64,000 nucleotides of DNA, from the NCBI GenBank assembly GCA_022385805.1, contig MU277671.1, forward strand, positions 318,808 through 382,807. Direction: 5' to 3'. The notes beneath the pieces were generated by a model. The model did no database searches and had not been told where the DNA came from. It saw only the letters and a program-made list of their open reading frames with translations. The translations under genes were made by a program, and so were the position numbers. Of the stretch, positions 45,037-56,992 are shown piece by piece; positions within the stretch are counted from its first letter, which is position 1; every line of letters starts with the position of its first letter. This DNA is from Pilatotrama ljubarskyi (lineage: Eukaryota; Basidiomycota; Agaricomycetes; Polyporales; Polyporaceae).

Positions 45037-46559
45037 GGCTGATAAGGGATGGTGTGTGCGCGATGTCGGGCGTGATGGCGGGAGCGTGTGCGCCGCGCGC
45101 GCTGGCGGGAGGGGGGACGCGGGGAGGGAGGAGGACGGGACGGAGACGGAGATGGGGGACGGGGACGGAGAGATGGGACGGAGGGAGGGTGGTGTATGGA
45201 CGGCGTGCAAACAAGGCCAACTTGAAGCGCGGGCGTGCGCAGAGCTGGGCTCAGCTGGGGACAGACGCACACGTTCCTGCAGATGCCCCCCTGCCGCGTT
45301 CTGCAGCGCATCGCACCCTTCGTCTCCCTTTTGCGATCATCTCCCGTTCCAGAACGCACGGCATCTCTTGCCAGCTGGGAAATACGCCAGCCCTCGTCCT
45401 ATCACACATCGCCCTGTCCTCTCCTCTCTCCATCCTCGCGATCTGCGCTCATATCTCCAGACGCTTCCTCGCCACGCATGTGTTCCTCGGCGTGCTCACC
45501 GTCTCCCCTTCTGGTCCCGCAAACGCCCCATCTTCAAGAAGCTGCCCACGAGTCACCCATTACTCTCGCTTCTCCTGTCAGAAGATTTCGCCACACCCTG
45601 ATTGTCGCTCGCACTATGCACAATGCTCTACGTCCTCCTGCAGCAACTGGGAATATCTGAGCCCACGACCAACGGTCTTACCACACGTACCCCTTCCTCG
45701 GCTGGAGTGAGCTTCGAAATCATGCACGGTTAAACTACTCCAGCACCGCCGTGACCTATGATGCTCTCAAGCTTTCCAGCTTCTGGCAGGTTTCGTTCGT
45801 TCTACTGACTGCGAGGGTTATCGTCCTATCCAGTTCTAGCTGTCAATGGGGCGATAGCGGCCCTCTACTGCTGGGCCCAGCAGCGCGCATGTCACCGACG
45901 ACGCATCAATGACATTCGTCTGCGACCCTAGGCCTGCCTTCTGTATCCGCCGATTCCGCCCATCCCTGCGTATTGGCTCACAGCACGAACATGCCTCGGG
46001 CGTCCAGTAGATACAGCGGGTCCGGTGGGCTGATATCGGATGTACTGCGCACCTTTCACGAGCACTTTGTCCGGCGCAGCTGCCTCTCCTGCCGCTCGTT
46101 GATACGCCATTCCGCCGCGTGCGCCATGCCCCTTCATTTGCGAGCCCCGGTCTCGTTCCTGTCGCCATGCAGCGTCCCCGGTGTGAGAATAGTACCAGAG
46201 CTGACCTCAAAATCGCGTCCGGTGACAAATTGCGCTGAGATGTGGCAGAGGGACTACCGGAGACCGTTTGTACGAGCTCATCCGGTCCCACGAGCGGGAC
46301 GGGATGCCGTCCCGCTCCGGCACGCGGGCGCTCCGAAGACGCGTGACGGGCGCCCCGGCGCTGCCATTTGGAGCATCCCGGTCATTGTGGCTGCGCGAGT
46401 CGCGACGCGCGTCAGCGCTCGGCCAGCGCGCGACATTAACGTCGACACGACGACGTTCACGGACACGTCGTCAGAAAGAAACCACCACCAGCTCCTTGCA
46501 CTCATTCGGAAACGCAGCCAGTATCCAGCTGAGAGATTGACCACAGAAGACGTGCAAAG
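45037..46559. other. 1.5-kb divergent intergenic region, no gene seen
   Basis: This unusually long upstream region lies between the zinc-cluster gene and the Yop1-like gene. It is G-rich near 45100-45190 (repeats of GGGACGGAG type) and pyrimidine-rich near 45410-45560. Open frames on both strands look non-coding. It probably contains the regulatory DNA of the transcription factor. Confidence 0.45.
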
Positions 46560-47580
46560 ATGTTGATGTCTATGCTCTCGCACGTCCTCAGGTAAGTCAT
46601 CGTGTGGCCTGTCCCATCCTCGGCCGCGGCATACCGGATAGCACCGTGTCTGACATGATACGTCTCCGTCCTTCGTAGCGCGTGGTTCGCGTTCCTGCTG
46701 CCCAGCTATGCGACTTGGAAGGCCCTCGCCCACCGTCCCATCTCAGAGCCGGATCTCGAGCGGTGGGGCATGTACTGGTCCGTCGTCGGAGCCTTCGTCG
46801 CAGTCGAGTACATTTCGGGGTGGCTGCTTGACTGGTCAGTACTACAGCTAGAAGCGGTTCTGTATCACACGCCGCAGCACGCTCACATACATGTGCCCCT
46901 ATCGGATCTAGGATCCCGTTCTACTGGGAAGTCAGGACGGTCTTCCTCCTCTTCCTCGCCCTCCCGCAGACCCAGGTGCGTCTTCATGCTTCCCTACCGT
47001 CCTCTCTCTCTTCATAGTCTGAACATTCACCCGCATACAGGGCTCTACGTGGGTGTACACCACGTACCTCCAGCCCTTCCTCCTGAGGAACCAAGCAGAC
47101 ATCGACGCGAGCATCTCCGCGGCACAGACCAATGTTCTCACCTTCATCCAGTCCCGCCTCCAGGTCTTCTGGCAGACTTTCTGGGACCTAGCCACCAAGG
47201 CCTCCGCCAACCCCAACCAGCCGCGTGCCCCCGGTGCAGCCCCGCAGCCCGCCGCTGGCGGGAGCGGTGCGAACCCGGTCGATGTCGCACGTTCGCTGTG
47301 GGCTTCGTACGGCTCGTCCTTGCTCGGCGCCTTCCAGCAGGCCGCGAAGCCCGCTACCGGAGCCCAGCCTGCCAGCGCCGGGAGCGCTGCTGCCCCTCCT
47401 CCACCCAGCCGTCCTGCCGGTACGGCCACGCCGTACGACATGGGCTCGTCGAGCTCGGTCCAGGTCAATCAAAACGCGTTCTCCGCCGAGATGGTGAACA
47501 ACTTCTCTCCGTCTCCGAGCGCATCTTCGACCAGCCTCCCCCCTCCTCGTTTCCCCGAGCCCGAGGTGCCAGCTGCGTGA
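46560..47580 (+). CDS. Yop1/REEP (TB2/DP1/HVA22) ER-shaping membrane protein
   Basis: Reticulon-like protein that bends ER tubule membranes and interacts with Rab/Yip machinery. Four exons (46560-46591, 46679-46834, 46912-46975, 47041-47580) give 263 residues. The TB2/DP1 domain is complete: hydrophobic hairpins AWFAFLLPSYATWKAL, MYWSVVGAFVAVEYISGW and IPFYWEVRTVFLLFLALPQT, then the amphipathic GSTWVYTTYLQPFLLRN. The first exon supplies only 10 residues (MLMSMLSHVL). The C-terminal third is Ala/Pro/Ser-rich and disordered, longer than yeast Yop1 (180 residues). Residues about 97-130 (DIDASISAAQTNVLTF) form a helix typical of the REEP5-type APH region. The gene ends towards the chromodomain gene. 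Confidence 0.87.
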
Positions 47581-47857
47581 GCTGCCTACCGGGCGTGGGG
47601 CGTAGGGTCGTTCGTTCAGCGTTGCGCGATCGGGACTAATTGAAGCGATGCTTTGAGCTTGAGCTTCAGGCTTCGAGGGCTATCGGGTTCCAGCGGACAT
47701 TATGCCAGTAGCAAGTACTGTATCGGAGATGACAATGGACAATAGGGTTGACAACGGTCTGGAGCTTTGCAGGCGTGTACAAATGAAGCGACGATAACCA
47801 ACAGATTGTGCAACGTGTCGGAGAGTTCTCAGATATCTAGTCCCACCGTCGCCTTGT

Positions 47858-50800
47858 TCATATCACCCCTCTGAGCTGGATGCCGGCATAGTGAGTCTTC
47901 TGCGCGTGCTCGATCATGTCCTGCGAAAGGCCTGTAAGTCGGCGGGATAGGAGCAAAGAGAGCGCGTCCCGGCGTACCTCGGGATTAGCGTAGGTGTTGT
48001 TGCACATCACGGAGCCGTCGACATACTGGCATACATACAATATCTCGTCCGGGTCTTGGGACGTGTCGAGGTCGTGAGGACCGGTAGAAGCGTCGCCGTC
48101 CTCGCTGCTTGAAAGGCTCGCCTTCCTCGACAACGGAGCGCTGTCCTGCGCTTCCTCCGCGTCTGCATCGGCATCGGCATCAGCATCTGCGTCTGCGTCT
48201 TCCTCCCACCTCGCCCGCTCCGCAGTCATCTGCGCGACAATGCTCGCCATCTTCTCCATGTCCGCGCGCACAATCTCCGCGTCCCTCCTCAAGCGCTCGT
48301 TCTCCTCGCGCAAGCCCGGCTCCAGCGCGGCGCGCCTGCGCACCTCGTCGTCCGTCCGCTCGTCCTTTGCGGTGAGCACCCGGCACTGAGCCTGCCACTT
48401 CTCGGCCTCCTCGCGCAGCCTCTGGACCTGTCGTTCGAACGTCCCGCGGATCATGGCGAGGCCGTCGCGCACCTGACTCTCAGCGAGCGTCGCACGTTCC
48501 TCGAGCTGCTCGTTCTCCTTGGCCAGTCGAGCGGCGTGCGTCGACGCTTCGGAGTAGAGGTTTTTGAAAAGGTCGCGATCGTCTTCGGCATACTTGAGAC
48601 GCCGCTCCCAGTCCCGCTTCGACGTCTCATGGCTGACGGACAATGCGGCGGACTCCTCTTCTGCCCGAGCCAGTCTTCCACCAACCTCGGCGAGCTCCTC
48701 TTCCAGGATCGCGATCCGTCGTTGTGCTGCGGCGAGCTCCTCTGCACGTTTCGCGTCGATGGCCGACTGCTGTTCGACAGCCGTTAGCCTCTCGTTCTCC
48801 GCGGTCACCTCGGCGATCTCGTTCTGCAATTCCACGAGCGCAGCTTCCAGTTGCGAGACTTGCTCGTCGCGTTCTTCGAGCGCTTCCTTCAGCTCTCGCA
48901 CCTGTGATTCATACTGCACACGTTGCTTCGAACAAGACATATCAATGTAAGACGACCGCAGTACATGCGATAGCCCGTCAACATACATTGTCGCTCTCCG
49001 ACGTCAGCTGGGTGAGCTGGAGCTGCAACTCGACCAGTTGGCTCTCCAGTTGCGATATCTGCTCTGACTTGTCATCGGAGACTTCTTGGAGTGCTCTGAG
49101 CTCCGCCTGGAATGTGGTCGCCTCCTGCGTGCTGTCATGAATGTCGCAACAAGATGGTAGTGTAGCAGAGACATACCTCGCCTTTCTCCGTCTCCAGATG
49201 TGATATCTGTGCTTGGAGCTCCTCGAGCTGACGCTCAAGCTGCGTGAGCTGTTCCTCCTTGTCGTCAAGTAGAGCATTGAGCTCCACGATCTGGCTGTTC
49301 AGGGTATTCTTACATGCCGGCCCGTTAGTCGCGACAAATGTTCCTGGAAAGGGGTGGGGCTAACCTGCGATTGACTATCAACTTCCGCTCGTTGTGTGGT
49401 ACTCGTCGGTGGTAGCTCTTGTAAGGGAACTTCTGGAGAAGTCGCAGTCTCCGCAGCACGTTCCTTCCTAGGAGCTGGGCGCTTTAAGGAATGCTCAGAG
49501 TGAGTTCTGCGTGAAGACACGCCGAACTCACTTTATCAAATACGGATACCATCGCCTGTCGGGAACCGCCCTGCTTGTCCGGCGCAGTCAATTCGGGGCC
49601 TGTAGAGAACTCTTGACCGTGGTCTTCATCGGCCGTGAAGGGGCCCTGTTCAGGCATGCCCCCATCCCAGTCCACCACTTCGTTCGCGAGCTCTTGCGTG
49701 AAGTCGGCTACTTCGATGCTTTCCTGGGTGGAAACGTTGAGCGTGACGCCCTTCCTCCGCGTGTCCTTCTCGGGAGAGCTGAACTCCTCGATCTCGTCGA
49801 AGTCGGCGGAGGGAAGGTGTGGACGAAAGACGGACGGCGACAGGCTGGGGACGGGCCGGAGTTCCTTTGCCGATGTGCGCTTGCGCTTCATTTTCGACTT
49901 GACAGACGAGGCGCTCTTGGAGGCGCTGAGTTGTCGATCTGGATGCGCACGACCGGGGGTACGGGGAAGATCGAGATTGGACGGCGGACCGTCAGAGGGA
50001 GCAGAATCATGCGTATGGGGCTCGAGACTGTCGGGAACAGTTTGAGGTTGGGTTTCGGGCACGATCCCCTCTCTGCTGAACGTGTCGTTGGCAGATGGTC
50101 GGCCATGTAAAGCGGCCGTTCGGGTTGGCCTCGATCGACCAGCCCCTGGGCTACTGTGACCGGAAGGACTGGCGCGCTTGTTCAGGCTCGCTCGTGAGCC
50201 AGAACGTGGCGAGTTGCGAGAATCAGAAGGAGGAGCGAAGCCGTTCGCCTCCTGCGTGTTCTCTTCCTCTTCCTGAGCGAGGAGTCGCCTGGTGTCTGCT
50301 GACAGCTGAAGAGAATCGGTGCGAGACTTTGCTGACTTCAAGGCTTGTAGGAAGGTGGGGTTTGTGAGTTCTTCGTCTTCAGTTTCCGACTCCTCTTCGA
50401 ATCCAGCCAAACCTGGCGGTTTCCGTGAGTGCGAGCCTTCGGGCCTCCCTGAGCTGGAACCAGGCTTCTTCGAGCGCATCAGCCGCCCAGTCTCTGCCCG
50501 TGAAGACGATGCACCGTTGCGCTGGACTTTGTGACTGCTAGAGCGAGAGGGATCCTTCTGTGGATCCTTCCCCTTCGTCGAGGCTTGTCGGGACGGACTA
50601 GGGACAACGGGGGAGGCAGACATGCGGAGGGGTTCTGCTGTCGGCGCACGCGATAGCGAGGTCTCGTCGTTCTTGCTCTTGCGGCTGCGCTTCAATTGGC
50701 GAGGCGGACCAACCCTCGTTAAGGGAACGGTGGGCCCATTCTCCGTAGCTTCCTCCTCAAAGTCGTCAACAGCTCTGCGCTTGCCCTTCGATGATCGTTC

Positions 50801-51585
50801 GCGAGGAGCAGTAACATGTGGGACATTGAGCCGCATCGCTGCGTCTTCATCATCCGAGTCCGGTGTCGGTATGGCACTTTTTGCCAACCTCTGTCGAGGG
50901 ACTGTCTCGGGGCTAGAACCAGATTCAGGTCTCTGTTCAGGTGTGGGAGCCTCGACGTTCTCGACTTCGACTTTGCGCTTCTTCAGGGGGCGCGGCCGGC
51001 CGCCGGATGTACCGTCCGCACCCTCATCAAGCGCGTCGAGGTCCGTCTTACGACGCTTTGAACCTTTCGACTCGTCGCGAGGCGTACGGGACGGACCAGG
51101 GTGGGGATTCTGCGCGTGGGATGGGGGACGAGTGGTTGCGGACGTAATGGATGCGCTCGTGTTTCGACGCGTCTGACGCGTCGCAGTGGTTGTAGAAGTG
51201 CTTGCAGAACGCTTTGTGGACTTGGTCTCGACCTGCCCGCTCGCTTTCGCTGGAACGCGGAGAGGGTGAGCGCCACAACCGCGATGCATATCGAGCGCGA
51301 CGTACATTTCCTGCCTTTGCCCGCCGTCTTCCTCCTCTTTCTCTCCGCCTTCTTCTCCTTCCACTCGGCAATGAGCTTGTCGTTGCAATCGCGCTTCGGG
51401 ACCCAGCTCAGCGGCCAAGGCTTCCCAGTCTCCTTGTCCACACCGTCCCACCGCACTTTGAACCAGCCGTTCCGTTCCTGCAGGATTTCGGCGACCTCAA
51501 ACCATTCATCGTCCTCGTTCTCTGAGCCGAGCTCCTCTTCATGTTCGCTGGATGTGGATGGTTCGTCAAGGTCGCTCTGGAGCAT
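47858..51585 (-). CDS. chromodomain protein with long disordered linker, coiled coil and C-terminal C2H2-like finger
   Basis: Seven exons (51585-51306, 51249-49532, 49481-49365, 49308-49177, 49124-48987, 48925-47978, 47920-47858) give about 1131 residues. The chromodomain is at residues 25-85 (EWFEVAEILQERNGWFKVRW, then LSWVPKRDCNDKLIAEWKEK). It carries the aromatic residues expected for methyl-lysine binding. About 480 Ser/Pro/Arg-rich residues follow, with basic nuclear signals (LKKRKVE, KSKMKRKRTS). The last 450 are a heptad-rich coiled coil (QLERQLEELQAQISHLE and others) and an Asp-Ala repeat. The end, VCQYVDGSVMCNN with IEHAQKTHY, is a C2H2-like finger that appears only if the 57-nt in-frame intron 47977-47921 is removed. 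The exon 3 start may instead be 49493. I do not know a named homologue; a chromatin-linked structural role is inferred. Confidence 0.8.
48159..48201. repeat. hexanucleotide-like coding microsatellite (Asp-Ala repeat)
   Basis: Imperfect repeats of GCATCG/GCGTCT units encode an alternating Asp-Ala run in the acidic part of the chromodomain protein. Its length probably varies among strains. Confidence 0.7.
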
Positions 51586-52008
51586 CGTGCCGCGGTACAG
51601 GGCTCAGGAGAAGCGTGGCCACCACTCGCGTGGTTAAGTTGATCGGCGGCGCTTGAGTCTTGTCCTCATGCATTGTGGCGCTGCGGCGCACAATGCAGCA
51701 CGTGCTTCTACGAGTAGCGACGGAGCGCCCGTCGCTCTCCAACTTGCAAGTAAGGCGGTGCGTATTATTATACGTAGCCTCGTCCTGTACGGTACCAACT
51801 TTAGAGGACTCTTCACGCAACGTCAGTACGCCGAGACCGCACTGTAGACGCCAGCAGTGTTACAAACCATTGCCCTCTGATGGAGCAAGCGCAAACCACG
51901 AGCTGGGGCTCATTTAGCCATGGGCTGGGAGCAGGAGGGTATATAATGACAAGTCCGAATAAGTTACCGCGACAGAGCAAGGTATACAGGTACAACATTT
52001 CCGGCATG
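51586..52008. other. intergenic on minus strand
   Basis: Promoter of the chromodomain gene and 3' UTR of SEC3. AT-rich patches near 51750 and 51940 are present but no coding block. Confidence 0.5.
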
Positions 52009-55000
52009 CTACGCGTTAACCCGATGCTTCCTGAAGGCAGCCTCGACATCGGCAGCAGAATACTCCAGCGTGACCCCAGTATCCTTGTAACACTGGCTGA
52101 TCCTCTTGTTGAAAAGCTCAGTGATCCTCAGGAGTTCCTCCTCGCATGCCTTCCATACTCCTACCATCACCGTGCCGGGGGCGATACCAGTACTTACACT
52201 TGCGTCTTCCGTTGTGGCCTTCTCTGATGCCTCCGTGAAGTGCTTCTCGACGCGTTTGAACAGAGCGTCGATGTACTTCCGCACGTCCTTCGCGGTGTAT
52301 TCCTTCACAACCTTCTTGAGGGCAGATCGCGAGTAGCTGCTGTTCGACGCAATCTCGGATGGCGCAGTTGTCTTGAGGAGTCGCTCGACACCCTCGAAGT
52401 ATTCCTGGAGGAGCTGATGAGCGGGAACCCTACATCAGATCGGAACAATAGCTTACGATGATCTTGGCGAATGGCCTCCTCAGTACGATCTTGACGTAGG
52501 CATTCAAGTTCTCCTCGTAGATGGCCTCCGCCCGCTTGAGGAACGCGGCTACCGAACCGATCTCTATCTGAGAGATTTCTGCTACGAAGTAGTGCATATT
52601 CTCTACAGGGACTTCGTAAGCTGTGCGGATTTAAACCACGGGCTGAGCACGAACCGATGATAATGACGTGGTAATTGAGTTGACCCTTGTCTTCCCCTTC
52701 GCCGTCCATCTTCGCCATCTGCTTGAGCGCGTCGAACATGGCCTGCACGATCTTGTCGTATGATGCGTCCACGCTCTGTCGGATCTCGAGAGTGTCTGAG
52801 CCGATGAGCTGTGTCTCCACACGGCTGATATAGGTGGGGAAGTATTTGATGAACGGCGCAACGCCCTTGCGTTTCTTGCTGGTGAGCTTGGTCTCCTCGA
52901 TAGACTTGATGTGATCATTCTGGTAGTGGTAGAATGAGACCTGTGCAGTCCGATACATACTGTGCGACGTACCACACGCCGCTCGAACAGCGCTTTGAGC
53001 CGCATATGCTGCTTCTCTAGCAGACTGAGGAAGAACGCGTTCCCTCGCTCTTCGGCGTCGGACTGGAACCTCTCCAGTGATGCTAGCATGCCTACGACCT
53101 GCCTGTAGGATATCATCAGTAAGTTGCAAGGACTACCAGTAAGCATTGTAACTCACACGCTATCGCGCGCCATTGCGGTATCGAGCCATGCCTTCAGCTC
53201 CATCGGGAGGAAGCCGAAGATGAGATCCATAGCCCCGCGGACGAGCTTCATCGTAGACTGACTCAACCCTGCCCAACGCGCAGCTTGGCGACGGAAGTAG
53301 TTCTCCAGAGCCATATGATCGGCGAAGGTTTTCGCCGCGTCGTCGACATGAAGGAAATGGGAGATCCACTCTTCCTCCGCATAGATCGTGCCAGAAAGCT
53401 GTTCGAGGACCATGCTCAACGCCTGTACAGGTTATGAGCAGCACGTCCTAGTGAGAACGAGCAGAAAGCATACCTCCGCAGCGCGCAGCTCTCCATCTCC
53501 AGCATCCCTCTTATCTCGTCGGCTTTCAAGGGGAGAACGCACAATGGTGCCTGCGCGGCGCATACCCTGCGCGGCTTTGGACGCATTGCTTGTAGGCGTA
53601 TTTCCCGAAAAGCCTTGAGCAGGGTGATTAGCATTTGCACTCGTTGTCAGCATGGTCATGAAGCCTCACCGTCAAACTCCTCCTCGGGTGGCGCTTTCTT
53701 CACTAGAGCCCCATATGCAGAGAGCAAGGCCTTGACCTGCGTGGAGTGCAGCTCGCTGACTGCGGAGAAGTAGGCCTACCAGCAGAGCCCTTTGAGAATG
53801 GCGAAGGGACGAAGGATTCTAAGGCCCGCTTACCGCACACAGCTTGGCATATGCACTCTCGTCCATTTCCTTGAGATACAACAATAGGCCGCGGTATCGG
53901 TCCAAGTACGTCTCCAGAGCCTTGTGGTCTTTCAGTGCCGGACGGCCCCTCTGCGACTTGACGACGCCGTTGCTCTCGCCCAATAGCATCTTGCCCTGAG
54001 GCAAGCTCAGACACACGCACAAGGTAGATCTCATGGTGGAACTCACCTGAGCGGTGAACATGATAGAAAGGTAGTCCAGTATGCGTTTGCAGAATTGAGC
54101 GTTGTACTTCTTGTACTCATCCAGTCGCTCCATGGTTGCCGCCATATCTAGTTGAATCCGTCAGAGAGCGTGCACGTCGGCATCTCGAGAGGATACCCAC
54201 CACGGTCGCGACCGGCGAGTAATGCCTTGTACAACTCGGTAGCCGATGCTTCAAGCTTCTTGATACTGGTCGGATGCTCCAAGGACTCTTGCGTCAATGC
54301 CAGCAGCGCGTCGCTATCTACTTGCACAGTTTGCTGCACCCAAGTCAGCACTGGGAACACTAGCACGATGCTGGGAAGGCATACCAGTAACTCCTCCAGC
54401 TCGTTGAGTAGCGCTCGTTGATTCTGCGTCTGAACTTGTAGGCCACGGCCTTGACCCTGGATGTAAGCAATGTCGTCGCTGACGGCCTAAAACAGTCTCA
54501 GTAAAAGATAGGACGGCGACCGAGTCCCATTGACCTACGTTCAGATGGATTTTGTACGAGGAGACGACACTTTCCATCGTGTCTAGCTCCGCTATGGCAT
54601 CATCAAGATACTTGAGTACCGTAAGCACTCTGTCGTCACTTTCGATGAACGAGTGGATATTGGCCTGACGACTCCCAGATTAGCACTTATGCGACCAGAA
54701 GCTAGGTAATGTGCAGACCTTGTCTAAAGCCATTAGCTCGTCAAGGAGTCTGGCCTCTATCTGCTCCGCAGTCCCGCTCAGTGCTCGGCGACCCAGGATG
54801 TCGTCGCTTGCCCACTCGTACCCCTCAAGCATCTCTTCGACGCTCTGCAGAGTGGCTTGTGCGCTCTCGTCCTCGACCTCAGCAGCACCCTCACCCTCAA
54901 CGTCAACCTCCTCGTGGAGCATAGCATCGCCAGACAGAACGCGATTGAGAGTCGCCTGGTTTGCAGGGTCGAAGAAGGAAACTCGGGTGTTCTCTCGTCT

Positions 55001-56277
55001 CACTTGCCTAGTGTCGGCGGAGGCCCCGTTAGGACTGCGTGAGGGCTGTGCACGGGACGACTGCGCAGGTGTCGCAGGGGACAAGTTAGGCAGGACGGGG
55101 TCGCCATAAGTGGACTTAGGAGAAGGCTGTATGACAGACGAGGCAGGCGACGCTGACCTCGACGGAATGTCCAAGGAGCCACGAGTCGTCGAGTAGCCAT
55201 TGGTCCGCGCGCTATATTGAGTCAGATTGTCTGACTGCACGGAGGCTGGGCTGGACGGCAGCACTATTGACGGGACTTGACTAGAGGTCGAAGCGGAAGT
55301 ACGGCTGGAAGCGTCTGTGTTTGATGGCTGGCGAGCATGACGAGGCCGCAGTGCACTGGGTGGGGGCATTGGCTCGCGAGAAGGTGTTCCGGGACGATTG
55401 CGTACAGGGGTCCCCGAACGCTCTGGGACAGCCGTGGCAGGCGGTCGTGACATATCAGGGGAATCAGCGCGCGCAGGACTGCGCGGCCTTCTCGGCCGCG
55501 AAGATGATCGTAGCCCGGGTGTAGAGGGTGCATATGAGGAAATACCACTCATGCGACCATTCTGTTGTGGCGACTCTGAGTACCCGTTTGCAATGGGCCG
55601 ACGAGGTGAGGCCGGGGGTAGGGTAGCCCCGCCAGTCGGCGTAGGGGCACGCTCCATACGCGAGAAACTGAGTGGCGGTGGCCTTGATGCTAGTGAGGAG
55701 AGATCGAACGAATGGACATTGAAGACGGAAGAGGCAACATACATGCTTCAGCGGGTTCACGGACGCCCACCAGTTCCAGTGGTGCGTTACCTCCAGCCAC
55801 TGTACGGAAGAGCTGAACCAGTGCAGCTAAGAAGTTGGTCTGGTCTTTCTGATTCTCTGTTTGCCATCGATAGGTCCTTGACATCGTGATATTGAACGCT
55901 AGAGGCTACATAACGCATGCGATGAGATTCGTGCGTAGAACGGTGTACCTTACTCACATTCAGCACCTCTAGACCTCGAAGCTCGGTAACCTTCCATGTT
56001 TTACCGACGGAGAAAGAACCATTCGCATTCAGTTTGGACTTATGAATGAAGCCCTGTCCGTTATTGGCCTCTGCGAGATTGATTGATGAAGCTACTGAGA
56101 CATATTCGAAAGCGGACGCGACATACGCGACAAGATGATGTAGCGTGGTTTCTTTCCACCCTCGTCAGCAGGTGCCTCCTCCCAGATCTTGAGATGCGCA
56201 ACATAGGTCTCCTCGGTCAGCCTGGTGTCAAACACGGAGGAGATGATCCTCTGGCGAACTGAGTCGTTGTCCGCCAT
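52009..56277 (-). CDS. SEC3: exocyst complex subunit Sec3
   Basis: Exocyst subunit that marks secretion sites at the plasma membrane. Sixteen exons: 56277-56127, 56070-55958, 55905-55743, 55689-54719, 54664-54539, 54486-54385, 54333-54201, 54147-54047, 53995-53834, 53775-53670, 53613-53474, 53422-53157, 53102-52973, 52919-52655, 52602-52457, 52404-52009. They give 1156 residues. The N-terminus is the PIP2- and Rho-binding PH-like domain (GFIHKSKLNANGSFSVGKTW, SRTYRWQTENQKDQTNFLAA). A 300-residue Ser/Pro-rich linker follows, then a coiled coil (YIQGQGRGLQVQTQNQRALL). The helical-rod C-terminus includes FERRVNDHIKSIEETKLTSK with KKRKGV, and GTVMVGVWKACEEELLRITE. Choosing acceptors that give 53- to 56-nt introns, not 32 nt, also yields the family-like sequence. 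Confidence 0.92.
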
Positions 56278-56992
56278 GGATTAGAAGCGCCGTGGTTCGC
56301 AAATTTAGTCGTGGATAAGTAAAGCAGGTTATGGTCGACTCAAGTTTCAATGGTGTCAGGCAGAAAGCAGACAGGCCAGAAACCACATGCAGCGGATGTT
56401 GCACCCAACAATACGATCGCGATTCACAGTCGGTATAGCACCTCTCCCCACGTGCCGACATGATCGAAGTTGTTTGGCTTTGTTGTCCAAAGGCTTTGAC
56501 GCTCAGCCCGTACGCACCACCGGGGTGCTGGGGTGCTGCTGTATCATACCACCGGGTCTGGGATAGCGACCAATTTGGTGCAGCCCACCGTGCGAGACTG
56601 TGCGATCAGGCTTAAGGCTCGCTTGCTCGAAGCTCTACGGGCTCTACCACTAGGACGGCCAGCAGTGAAACTTGGCGTTCTGTTGAAGATGGGCCGTGCT
56701 GAGCGCACGCAGACTTCGGGTGGGGATACATCTTTGGCATTAGAAATTCTGTCCGGTCCAACAACCTGTGCAATAAGATTCCCACACAGTCAACAGTACC
56801 AGAAAGGTGCATTATGGAAGGGAAGGAGGGACCTGACGACTACTGACGGTCGTATGCTCTGAACGGTCCGGACTGTCCGGGTAAATGTAAGTATAGGCAG
56901 ACGGGAACTCGCTACAATCAACTTTGATGTTTTATAGCGCACTGAGAGCCTGTTGTATGCCCGTGGCCACTGCCTTCAACGCTCACCCAGGC
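56278..56992. other. intergenic on minus strand
   Basis: Promoter of SEC3 and 3' end of the DUF6534 gene. No coding block or repeat was recognised. Confidence 0.5.

Noticed and set aside
52941..52972. 32-nt introns in SEC3 (here and at 56095-56126)
   Set aside because: Too short for the pattern in this genome. Acceptors 21-24 nt downstream give 53- and 56-nt introns and a product closer to Sec3.
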